Assembly: GCA_964402115.1 (NCBI GenBank)
Contig: CAYOBW010000028.1
Coordinates: 1 to 39,816 of the forward strand
Length of the DNA stretch: 39,816 nucleotides
Direction of reading: 5' to 3'
Source of the DNA: CAYOBW01 sp964402115
GTDB lineage: Bacteria; Verrucomicrobiota; Kiritimatiellia; UBA8416; CAYOBW01
The notes beneath the pieces are model-generated. The model was not told the DNA's origin. It was given only the letters and a program-made list of their open reading frames with translations, and did no database searches. A program made the position numbers and the translations under genes. Shown in pieces: positions 1-7,132 of this stretch; position 1 is the first letter of the stretch, and each line of letters starts with the position of its first letter.

Positions 1-88
1 CTGAGGCATGACGGTGCGGCGGCGATCCCGCTGGACATCCATCCGCATGAGCGTACGATGCGGGTACGGTCATCGAGCGAGGGAACGC

Positions 89-1315
89 ATGCAAGAGCAG
101 TTCGGGAACGGCGCGAGCGTCAGCAATAAGATCCGGCAGAAGATTCTGGCCTACAATCGTACGGACCGGATCATGGCCGCGGGGCTGTATCCGTATTTCC
201 GACCCATCACGTCCGCACAGGGCACGGAAGTCATGCTCGAGGGCAAGCGGGTCCTCATGTTCGGCTCCAACAGTTACATGGGGCTCACCGATCACCCTAA
301 AGTCATGGAGGCCGCCTTGGCGGCGATCCGGAAATATGGAACAGGTTGTGCCGGATCGCGCTTCCTGAATGGGACGCTCGACATTCACCTGGCGTGCGAA
401 GAGAAACTGGCCCGGTTCGTGAAGAAGGAAGAGGCCCTGCTGTACTCCACGGGCTTCCAGACCAACCAGGGCGTGATTTCGTGCCTGGTGGGGCATGACG
501 ACAGCGTCATTCTCGATAAGTTGGACCACGCGAGCATCGTGGATGGCGCGCAGCTCAGCCCCGGGACACTCGTCCGGTTCAAGCACAACGACATGTCCAG
601 CCTCGCCAACGCCCTGGAAACCTGCTCCCCCGCCGGGGGCAAACTGATCGTGGTGGATGGCGTCTTCAGCATGGACGGGGACCTCGCGAACCTGCCCGAG
701 ATCGTGGGGCTCGCGGCCCGGCACGACGCGCTGGTCATGGTGGACGACGCGCACGGGATCGGCGTGCTTGGCGAGCAGGGCAGCGGCACGGCCTCGCATT
801 TCGGGCTGACGGACCGCGTGGACTTCATCATGGGCACGTTCAGCAAGTCGCTGGCATCGCTGGGCGGCTTCGTGGCGGCGGATGCGGCCACGATCAAGTA
901 CCTCAAACACAATTCGCGCGCGCTGATCTTCAGCGCGAGCATGCCGCCTGCGAACGTGGCGGCGGTCATGGCCGCCCTGGACATCATTCAAGCCGAGCCG
1001 GAAAGGAATCGCGCCCTCTGGGACAACACGCGCCGCATGGCTGACGGACTCCGGCAGATGGGGTTCGCGCTGGGGAATTCGGCTACCCCGATACTGCCGG
1101 TGCTGATCGGCGACAACTTCGTGTGCTTCAAGGCCTGCCGGCTGCTCCAGGACGAGGGCGTGTTCGTGAACCCCGTCGTCGCCCCGGCCGTCGAAACCGG
1201 GCACGCGCTGCTGCGCGTCAGCCTGATGGCCACGCACACGTTTGGCCAGATCGACGTGGCGCTGGAGAAGTTCGAGAAGGTCGGCAAGGTGCTGGGGCTC
1301 CTCGGTCAGAGGTGA
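89..1315 (+). CDS. spt: Serine palmitoyltransferase-type alpha-oxoamine synthase
   Basis: This PLP enzyme would condense serine with a long-chain acyl thioester to give 3-ketosphinganine, the first step of sphingolipid synthesis in the cytoplasm. The protein is 408 residues from ATG 89, which has GAGGG five bases upstream; an ATG at 8 is in frame but lies before the conserved region and has no better ribosome site. The family signature is clear: FGSNSYMGL, YGTGCAGSRFLNGTLDIH, the VDDAHGIG motif (D219, D220, H222) and GTFSKSLASLGG with the PLP lysine at about K253. The FSKSLASLGGF and HNSRALIFSAS stretches fit bacterial Spt better than 8-amino-7-oxononanoate synthase (BioF) or glycine C-acetyltransferase. 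The next two genes match the other two known ceramide steps, which strongly supports Spt over BioF. No acyl carrier protein gene is visible; it could lie upstream of the window. Confidence 0.88.
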   Translation: MQEQFGNGASVSNKIRQKILAYNRTDRIMAAGLYPYFRPITSAQGTEVMLEGKRVLMFGSNSYMGLTDHPKVMEAALAAIRKYGTGCAGSRFLNGTLDIHLACEEKLARFVKKEEALLYSTGFQTNQGVISCLVGHDDSVILDKLDHASIVDGAQLSPGTLVRFKHNDMSSLANALETCSPAGGKLIVVDGVFSMDGDLANLPEIVGLAARHDALVMVDDAHGIGVLGEQGSGTASHFGLTDRVDFIMGTFSKSLASLGGFVAADAATIKYLKHNSRALIFSASMPPANVAAVMAALDIIQAEPERNRALWDNTRRMADGLRQMGFALGNSATPILPVLIGDNFVCFKACRLLQDEGVFVNPVVAPAVETGHALLRVSLMATHTFGQIDVALEKFEKVGKVLGLLGQR

Positions 1316-1327
1316 GAGGAACCGCCA

Positions 1328-2491
1328 ATGCTTGTCAGCGAAGTCCTGACCCAGGGAGATATGGAGCGGTTCATCCGTTTTCCGTGGACGATCTACCGCC
1401 ACGATCCCAACTGGGTGCCCCCCCTGATTTCCGATTACCGCGCGTTCCTCGACCGGCGCAAGAACCCCTTTTTCGAACATGCGGAAGTGCAGTTTCTGCT
1501 CGCCTCCGACACGGCGGGCCGGATTTGCGGGAGAATCGCCGCCATCGTGAACCACCGGCACATCGAACTGCAGGGCGAGAAGGCCGGCTTCTTCGGGCTC
1601 TTCGAGTGCGAGAATGACCCCGCGGTGGCGTCCGCCCTTTTTGGCGCTGCGGCCGATTTTCTCAAATCCCGCGGCATGACCGTCGTGCGGGGACCCGAGA
1701 ATATGTCGGTTAACGACGATATCGGTCTCCTCATCGAAGGTTTCGACTCGCCGCCGGCGATCATGATGCCGTTCAACCGACCCTATTACCCGGATCTGGT
1801 CGAGTCGTGCGGTTTTCGAAAGGCCATGGATCTGCTCGCCTATTACGGGGACTCCTGGGAGCAGGCGATACCCGAAAAGGTCGCGCGCGGCATTGAGCTG
1901 TGTAAACGGCGCTACAACTTTCAAGTGCGCCCGGTCGATCGGAGCAGGCTCGACGAGGACCTCAGCTTTCAAGTGCGCCCGGTCGATCGGAGCAGGCTCG
2001 ACGAGGACCTCAGCGGGGTATACCGCGTGTACACGGAGGCTTGGGAGGAGAATTGGGGCGCGGTCGCCATGACGCGGAAAGAGTTCGATTACCTCGCCAC
2101 CCAGTTCAAGGGCGCCATGGATCCGGACCTCTTTCTGATCGCGACAGTCGGCGGCGAAGTGGTGGGTTTCTCGCTCGCGCTGCCCGATTTCAACCAGGTG
2201 CTGATCCGGCTCAATGGGCGGATGTTCCCCTTTGGCATCCTGAAACTGCTGTGGTACCGGCGCAAGATCGACATGATCCGCGTCATCACGACGGGCATAC
2301 TCAAGCCGTACCGTCAGCGGGGCATTGACAGCTGCTTCTACTACGAAACCTGGAACCGCGCGACCGCGAAAGGCATGCACCGCGGCGAGATGTCGTGGAT
2401 TCTCGAGGATAACGCCGCCATCAACAACGCGATGCGGAATCTCGGGCTCCGGGTGTACAAACGCTACCGCCTCTACGGCCGCAGCCTATGA
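1328..2491 (+). CDS. GNAT-like acyltransferase, candidate bacterial ceramide synthase (bCerS)
   Basis: A 387-residue protein with a GNAT-like acyltransferase layout, including a conserved PENMSVNDDIGLLIEGF segment and a C-terminal half ending in NNAMRNLGLRVYKRYRLY. Proteins of this kind are often annotated only as hypothetical or N-acetyltransferase. In Caulobacter a GNAT-type protein encoded near spt is the ceramide synthase that N-acylates 3-ketosphinganine. Its place between spt and a CerR-like reductase makes that role likely here, but it is inferred from context. ATG 1328 follows a GAGAGGA ribosome site at 1314-1320 that overlaps the spt stop. The stop overlaps the next start as ATGA (2488-2491), implying translational coupling. 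Residues 198-213 and 214-229 are an exact 16-residue duplication. Confidence 0.7.
   Translation: MLVSEVLTQGDMERFIRFPWTIYRHDPNWVPPLISDYRAFLDRRKNPFFEHAEVQFLLASDTAGRICGRIAAIVNHRHIELQGEKAGFFGLFECENDPAVASALFGAAADFLKSRGMTVVRGPENMSVNDDIGLLIEGFDSPPAIMMPFNRPYYPDLVESCGFRKAMDLLAYYGDSWEQAIPEKVARGIELCKRRYNFQVRPVDRSRLDEDLSFQVRPVDRSRLDEDLSGVYRVYTEAWEENWGAVAMTRKEFDYLATQFKGAMDPDLFLIATVGGEVVGFSLALPDFNQVLIRLNGRMFPFGILKLLWYRRKIDMIRVITTGILKPYRQRGIDSCFYYETWNRATAKGMHRGEMSWILEDNAAINNAMRNLGLRVYKRYRLYGRSL
1919..2014 (+). repeat. Exact 48-bp in-frame tandem duplication
   Basis: Unit 1 is 1919-1966 and unit 2 is 1967-2014; the two are identical base for base. Each encodes the same 16 residues (starting FQVRPVDRSR) inside the acyltransferase gene and keeps the frame. 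Perfect identity means either a very recent duplication or an assembly error. Confidence 0.97.
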
Positions 2492-3459
2492 AGACGGTTC
2501 TCGTTACCGGCGCGTCCGGATTCGTGGGTGGGCACGTGGTCGAAGCCCTCGCGCGGAACGGCTTCCGGCCCCGCTGCCTGGTTCGCGAGGCCAGCCGGCT
2601 GGACTACATCAAGGCATGGTCGCCGGAACTCACGATTGGTGACGTGACCGCGCCGACGACGCTGGAGAGGGCCGTGGAGGGCGTGGATGCCGTCGTACAC
2701 TGTGCCGGAGTCACGCGGGCTTTGTCCCGCACGGAGTTCTTTCGGGTCAACGCGGACGGCTGCGGCAACCTGTACCGCGCGTGTCTGGCGAGGAACCCGG
2801 CCGTGAGCCGGATCGTGCACATCAGCAGCCTGGCCGCGCTGGGGTCCTCTGTGCCCGGCAGCCCCGTGCATGAAGATCGGGAACGATGCCCCGTCAGCCA
2901 TTACGGCAGCAGCAAACTGGCCGGGCAGCGCATCGCCGAGGCCCACATGGACCGGCTCCCTATCGTCGTCCTCGTTCCGCCGGCTGTGTACGGGCCGTTC
3001 GACCGGGCTTTCCTGGGTCTCTTTGCTTGCGCGAAGCGGGGGTTCTCGCTGGTGATCGGCCGGGAGGAACGCTGGCTATCCCTGATCTATGCCAAGGATC
3101 TGGCGCGCGCGGTTCTCGCGTGCCTGGAGCACCGCAAGGCTGTCGGCAACGTCTACCTTCTGGAAGACGGTCAGCCGCACACGTGGCGGGAAGTCATGGT
3201 CGCTATCGGCCGAACCGTGCCGGTCGCGCAGGCGCGCGTCCGGATCCCGCTCGTGGTGGCCAAGGCGGCTGCCGCCGTGATCGGCATGGCGGCACGATGG
3301 ACCGGCAGGCCGGCGCGGTTCGACCGCGACCGGCTCAAGGACTTCCTGCAGCCGTCGTGGACGTGCTCGTCGGCCAAGATCCGGGCGGAACTCGGCTTTA
3401 CCCCGCAGTACACCCTCGCGCAAGGCGTTGCGGAAGCCTGCCGCTGGTACCAGGAGCAC
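2488..3459 (+). CDS. NAD(P)-dependent epimerase/reductase, candidate ceramide reductase CerR (3' end in gap)
   Basis: Extended short-chain dehydrogenase. It has the Rossmann motif TGASGFVG at residues 7-14, a VVHCAG segment, and the catalytic YGSSK pair Y139/K143. About 324 residues are visible up to the assembly gap; the last readable part (EACRWYQEH) looks like the usual C-terminal end of the family, so only a few residues are probably missing. In the bacterial ceramide pathway CerR reduces the 3-keto group of N-acyl-3-ketosphinganine to give dihydroceramide, and bacterial CerR belongs to this epimerase family. The ATGA overlap with the acyltransferase gene and the nearby spt support this. 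A nucleotide-sugar epimerase is the alternative, but nothing around it suggests sugar-nucleotide chemistry. Reading across the N's into the next gene would give a false fusion. Confidence 0.75.
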
Positions 3460-3559
3460 NNNNNNNNNNNNNNNNNNNNNNNNNNNNNNNNNNNNNNNNN
3501 NNNNNNNNNNNNNNNNNNNNNNNNNNNNNNNNNNNNNNNNNNNNNNNNNNNNNNNNNNN
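3460..3559. other. Assembly gap (100 N)
   Basis: Exactly 100 undetermined bases, the conventional length for a scaffold join of unknown size. The stop of the reductase gene and the start of the PAP2 gene are inside it, and additional sequence could be missing. Confidence 0.99.
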
Positions 3560-4072
3560 GCGTTTCCGCAGCGCTGGCTCTCGGAGTTCATGCACTTCGC
3601 CTACGCGACCTACTATTCGCTGTTTCCCGGGCTTGCCGTCTTTCTCTACTTCCGGCGGGCGAAAGCGGCGTTCCTCGATTACATGTTCTCGCTGTGCGCC
3701 ACGATGTATGTCTGTTTCCTGACGTATATTCTCCTGCCGGTCCGGGGGCCCAGCGTCGTCGACCCCGGCGGCACGACCGACGCCGCGGCGCTCCTGTTCA
3801 CGGCGGGCATGGCCTGGGTGTATCGACATGTCGAGACCGGCGGCGCCGCGTTTCCCAGTTCCCACGTGGCCATTGCCACCCTCGTCCTTTACTACACCGT
3901 GCGCTATGCGCGACCCGCGGCCTGGGTCGTGGCCCCGCTCGTCATCAGCCTGATCGTATCCACCGTCTACTGCGGTTACCACTACGCGATCGACGTCCTG
4001 GCGGGCTTGGCGACGGTGGCCATCCTCCTTCCCCTGTGGCGCCGGGTCAACCCGGCGCTGCACCCGACATGA
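3560..4072 (+). CDS. PAP2-family integral membrane phosphatase/phosphotransferase (5' partial)
   Basis: The visible 170 C-terminal residues hold four or five hydrophobic helices and the PAP2 active-site blocks: RGP at the end of one helix, FPSSHVA (codons 3851-3871) with the acid histidine, and STVYCGYHYAIDVLAG with the nucleophile histidine. The spacing and the YHYAID form resemble the Aur1/inositol phosphorylceramide synthase branch (PAP2_3) rather than plain phosphatidate phosphatase. After spt, an acyltransferase and a reductase, a role in transferring or trimming a phospho-headgroup on ceramide is plausible, but this is inferred. The start and first helices are lost in the gap. The stop is TGA 4070-4072. 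Confidence 0.75.
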   Translation, partial: AFPQRWLSEFMHFAYATYYSLFPGLAVFLYFRRAKAAFLDYMFSLCATMYVCFLTYILLPVRGPSVVDPGGTTDAAALLFTAGMAWVYRHVETGGAAFPSSHVAIATLVLYYTVRYARPAAWVVAPLVISLIVSTVYCGYHYAIDVLAGLATVAILLPLWRRVNPALHPT

Positions 4073-4165
4073 ACCGACGGCGCTCGCCAAGCGCAGTCAG
4101 GCGCCCGTTCCAGGTTCAGGGTTCACGCTGGACCGGATGTGGTAGCCCGGATACACTCCTGACGT

Positions 4166-4807
4166 ATGGATGCCTTGGATCGCAAACGGCTGCTCGATAT
4201 GGCTCTTTCCCGTGCCAAACCAGGGTCCGGAAGCATGCTTCAGGTATTGAAAGAGACTTCGATTGACTACGGGGGGGCAGGCCTGATTCCGAACTTGGGC
4301 GGCATCCGGTTCGTTGTCGTGGGTGGTCTGGCAGCCGCCCGCTACATGCCCCCCAGGATGACGCTGGACACGGACATCCTGATCGCCTCGGGGGATCTTG
4401 CCGCAGCCGAGCAAGCCCTGGCGAGCGCCGGGTGCGTCAGGTTGGGCCCGCTGTCCGTTGGCGGCAGTTCATGGCGCATGCCGGGCGGTCGCACCCTGGA
4501 TGTGCTCGCACTGGACGAGGCCTGGGTAGGCGAAGCGCTTGAAGCCGTCACCCATGACGACGCGGGAACCCCCTTCATTGCGCTGCCCTATCTCACGGTC
4601 ATGAAACTCGCAGCCGGGCGCTTGCAGGATCTGGCGGATATCAGCCGCATGCTGGGTTTTGCGGGAGAAGTCCAACTTCACGAGACGCTGCGCGTCGTGT
4701 CCCGCTGCAGGCCCCAGGATCTCGACGATCTGGAGAGTATGATCCGGCTGGGCAAACGGGAGCATGGGGATGGAATCCTGAACTCGTCACGCCCACCCCC
4801 TCCGTAG
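4166..4807 (+). CDS. Nucleotidyltransferase-fold protein of unknown function
   Basis: Up to 213 residues. A VVVGGLAAARY segment is followed by MTLDTDIL, the GG...DxD pattern of DNA polymerase beta-type nucleotidyltransferases; a later LPYLTVMKLAAGRLQDLADI stretch is typical of the small standalone proteins of this fold (the type found in AbiEii/MNT-like modules). The start is uncertain: ATG 4166 lacks a good ribosome site, and ATG 4199 and 4235 are in frame, the last with GGAAG just upstream. No obvious antitoxin-like partner adjoins it, unlike the related gene at 23522-24001. It opens a short group of accessory genes that look less GC-rich than the flanks. Substrate and role are unknown. Confidence 0.6.
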   Translation: MDALDRKRLLDMALSRAKPGSGSMLQVLKETSIDYGGAGLIPNLGGIRFVVVGGLAAARYMPPRMTLDTDILIASGDLAAAEQALASAGCVRLGPLSVGGSSWRMPGGRTLDVLALDEAWVGEALEAVTHDDAGTPFIALPYLTVMKLAAGRLQDLADISRMLGFAGEVQLHETLRVVSRCRPQDLDDLESMIRLGKREHGDGILNSSRPPPP

Positions 4808-4880
4808 ACGCTCCGGCAGTCCTTACCCCTTGGCCGGGCCTGTGACTTCCGACCTCGACGTCTGCAGGACAGAGGTTGTC

Positions 4881-5396
4881 ATGACAGATGATGAACAAAG
4901 AGTGACCCGGAAGGCTGTCGGCAACTTGATAGGGCTCGCCATCGTGGCCTATGTCGGCAAGGTCAGCTTGCTTGGTGGAATACCAACGCATGGGATTTTC
5001 TTGGAACTGACGGTGTTCGAGTGGGCCTTGTTGGCATGGGTGTTCGCTACGCCCTTCTTCCTTGCTCGTCCCGGCACGCCGTTGCGCTGGTGGCTCTACT
5101 TCGGCGCCAGCTGCAGCATCATTTTGCTGCCGATTCTCCGAGAGTACATCCTGCACCAAGCCGGTCGCCGGCCGTGGATGCCTGACCCGCACTGGTGGGT
5201 CAAGGGTGGTATCCTGACGACATGTCTGATCCTCGGCCCATGGACGGTTGCTTGCTGGAAGCAACGGCGGGGGAAAGTATCGCATCTGCGGCACATTCTC
5301 CTCGGGCAGAGCCGGGGACTTCATGGGTTGTCCTGGGAAGGCCGCAAAATGGGAAGGCAAGATCGATATTCCGCCTCTCGACGTAGAGGTCATTGA
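4881..5396 (+). CDS. Small integral membrane protein, function unknown
   Basis: About 171 residues from ATG 4881, which has AGAGG at 4871-4875; an in-frame ATG at 4830 has no such site. Four hydrophobic segments are visible: around IGLAIVAYVGKV, FEWALLAWVFATPFFLA, WWLYFGASCSIILLPIL and ILTTCLILGPWTVA. The last 40 residues are basic and polar, and look like read-through into non-coding DNA, so the ancestral stop may have been earlier. I do not recognise a family. It lies 73 bp before the DUF2809 gene in the same orientation. Confidence 0.5.
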   Translation: MTDDEQRVTRKAVGNLIGLAIVAYVGKVSLLGGIPTHGIFLELTVFEWALLAWVFATPFFLARPGTPLRWWLYFGASCSIILLPILREYILHQAGRRPWMPDPHWWVKGGILTTCLILGPWTVACWKQRRGKVSHLRHILLGQSRGLHGLSWEGRKMGRQDRYSASRRRGH

Positions 5397-5469
5397 AAAG
5401 AAATAGGAATCGCAACCATGGCCTGCTGGGTACGTCGCTAACGCGCCGTCCCAGGGGCCGGAACGTACC

Positions 5470-5928
5470 ATGTCCGCACGGCGCAATAGACCGGCCTACG
5501 TGGCAGTCATTTCTATCGTGATTGCAGCCGGACTCGCATCTCGATCGCGCATGGCCGATCATCTTCCGGTGTTCGTTGCCACATATGCTGGCGATACACT
5601 GTGGGCTCTCGCCATCTTTCTCGCTTTGGCGTTCGTCTTCCCCAAGGCGAGGACTCTCACTTTGAGTGTAGCTGCCATCCTCGTCTCCTTCTCGATAGAA
5701 GTGAGCGAGCTTTACCAGGCCGACTGGATTAACCGGATTCGTCATACGACCCTGGGAGGACTGCTACTCGGATACGGATTCAAGTGGTCCGATCTGGTCT
5801 GCTACACCGCTGGGATTGTGATTGGAGTCGCGGCAGAAGGTTTGGCCAGATGTCATCGCCAGAAGGGAAGCCCCCGCAAGCGAGTTCAGGTTTCCAGTGA
5901 TCCGCAACGGCACAGAGACTTGCAGTAA
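5470..5928 (+). CDS. DUF2809 family membrane protein
   Basis: A 152-residue protein matching DUF2809, a family of small four-helix membrane proteins of unknown function. Diagnostic stretches are PVFVATYAGDTLWAL, the helix ending FSIEVSELYQADWINRIR, and TTLGGLLLGYGFKWSDLVCY. ATG 5470 precedes MSARRNRPAYVAVI. The final 25 or so residues (after RCHRQK, from about 5847) are polar and not family-like; that DNA looks like a dispersed intergenic repeat read in frame, so the natural C-terminus has probably been replaced. Base composition looks lower in GC than the sphingolipid and hydrolase genes around it. Confidence 0.8.
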   Translation: MSARRNRPAYVAVISIVIAAGLASRSRMADHLPVFVATYAGDTLWALAIFLALAFVFPKARTLTLSVAAILVSFSIEVSELYQADWINRIRHTTLGGLLLGYGFKWSDLVCYTAGIVIGVAAEGLARCHRQKGSPRKRVQVSSDPQRHRDLQ

Positions 5929-5950
5929 CCGCGTGAACCGCTCTAAGGCA
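5848..5950. repeat. Dispersed-repeat-like segment forming the 3' tail of the DUF2809 gene
   Basis: Read on the minus strand this stretch gives LAGASLLAMTSG, a string I recognise as recurring in translations of palindromic intergenic repeats of many environmental genomes. It covers the non-conserved end of the DUF2809 gene and continues past its stop. The repeat identity rests on recollection; no second copy is seen in this window. Confidence 0.4.
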
Positions 5951-5973
5951 AAGCACCGCTCCGTCTCCATCCC

Positions 5974-7101
5974 TCACCGAACCGAGTTTGCGGCGTCAGT
6001 CGCTGACGGGGCCGGCACCTCGAGCGGCTTGCTCGTGATGAGCCCGATGCCGCGGCCCTTGCTGCCGCAGGCGCAGTAGTACAGGTAGAACGCCTCGTTC
6101 CGGGGGTTGTAGACCAGGGAGATCTTGTGGGCGTACTGCTTGTCCAGGCCGCTGGGGTTGCCGCCGGCCTTGTACAGCGGCTCCGGATGCGCGGTCCAGT
6201 GCACAAGATCGCGCGAGAATGCGGCCATGACGTGGGCACCGCCGCGTCCGACGCCGAAGTAGAACATCGTCCAGTGGTCGCCATCGCGAAACACCTTGGG
6301 ATCGGAGGCGAAATTCGCGTCGTAGCCGTCCGGGCTGTTGGCGATCACCGGGTTGGCGGGATACCGGAGCCAGTTCAGCAGGTCGGTGGAGAAGGCCAGG
6401 CCGGTCTGCTCGGTGCCGCCGTTGGCCGCGTTGTAGAAGTCCAAGAACCGGCCGCGGTGCTCGACCAGCCACGGCTGGTAGATGCAGTCCTTCTCCCAGG
6501 CCGCGCAGTCCGGATCCTGGATGGCCAGGATCGGCGCATCCTTCGCCCGCCGCCACGTGAGCCCGTCCTCGCTGCAGGCCACGCCCTCGTAGCCCGGCCG
6601 CAGTTCGTAGCCGCCCTGGCGCGGGTAGGCGCCATAGAGGGTCCAGTAACGGCCGTCGCGCTTTTTCAGCAGGCGCGGCGCCTTGATGTCGTACGATTCG
6701 TAGAGGAAGGCGCCGATGACGCAGCCGCCGTGGTCGAATGTGTTCGAGGGGCCGAAGCCCATGGCCAGCCGCGGCTGGGTCCAGTGCAGCAGGTTTGTGC
6801 TCTCGGCGACGAAGGAGTTGTAGCCCCGGCCATCGAAGGCGATGAAGCTCATGAACCACTTGTCGGGCGCGCCGGGCAGCTGGTAGACACACGGGACGTC
6901 CGTGCTGTGGAACTGCTCGTGACCAGGCACGTTCGGTTGGGCCGGGATGACGTGGCCGGGTTGGTAGTGCCAGCCGCGATAAGGCGCGGACCACGCGTCG
7001 AGCGTCTCCCGGTCAATGGCCGTCGTCGCGGTTGCTCCGGCAGCGTGCAGCGCGGCCGGCGGCGTCAGCAGCAGGGTGGCGGCGGCGAGGATGTGTTTCA
7101 C
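5974..7101 (-). CDS. Exported GH43-like five-bladed beta-propeller glycoside hydrolase
   Basis: A 375-residue protein with a signal peptide (VKHILAAATLLLTPPAALHA). It has the repeated blade pattern of GH43/GH32/GH117-type propellers: WFMSFIAFDGRGYNSFVAES, HWTQPRLAMGF, GRYWTLYGAYPRQGG, VACSEDGLTW, LVEHRGRFLDFYNAANG, GDHWTMFYFGVGRGGAHVMAAFS and YAHKISLVYNPRNEAFYLYYC. Subfamily and substrate cannot be assigned; arabinose- or galactose-type linkages are possible. I chose GTG 7101 because AAAGGA lies eight bases upstream and the signal peptide begins there; ATG 7131 would place a charged stretch before it. It lies 31 bp downstream of the GH95 gene and is probably co-transcribed. No catalytic residues are claimed. 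Confidence 0.7.
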   Translation of the reverse strand: MKHILAAATLLLTPPAALHAAGATATTAIDRETLDAWSAPYRGWHYQPGHVIPAQPNVPGHEQFHSTDVPCVYQLPGAPDKWFMSFIAFDGRGYNSFVAESTNLLHWTQPRLAMGFGPSNTFDHGGCVIGAFLYESYDIKAPRLLKKRDGRYWTLYGAYPRQGGYELRPGYEGVACSEDGLTWRRAKDAPILAIQDPDCAAWEKDCIYQPWLVEHRGRFLDFYNAANGGTEQTGLAFSTDLLNWLRYPANPVIANSPDGYDANFASDPKVFRDGDHWTMFYFGVGRGGAHVMAAFSRDLVHWTAHPEPLYKAGGNPSGLDKQYAHKISLVYNPRNEAFYLYYCACGSKGRGIGLITSKPLEVPAPSATDAANSVR

Positions 7102-7132
7102 GGTTGTGTCCTTTCGGCGTGACTTTCGCATG

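Noticed and set aside
2488..4266. A 592-residue frame joining the reductase to sequence beyond the N's
   Set aside because: It only reads through the N's; after the gap the real protein (PAP2) is in another frame.
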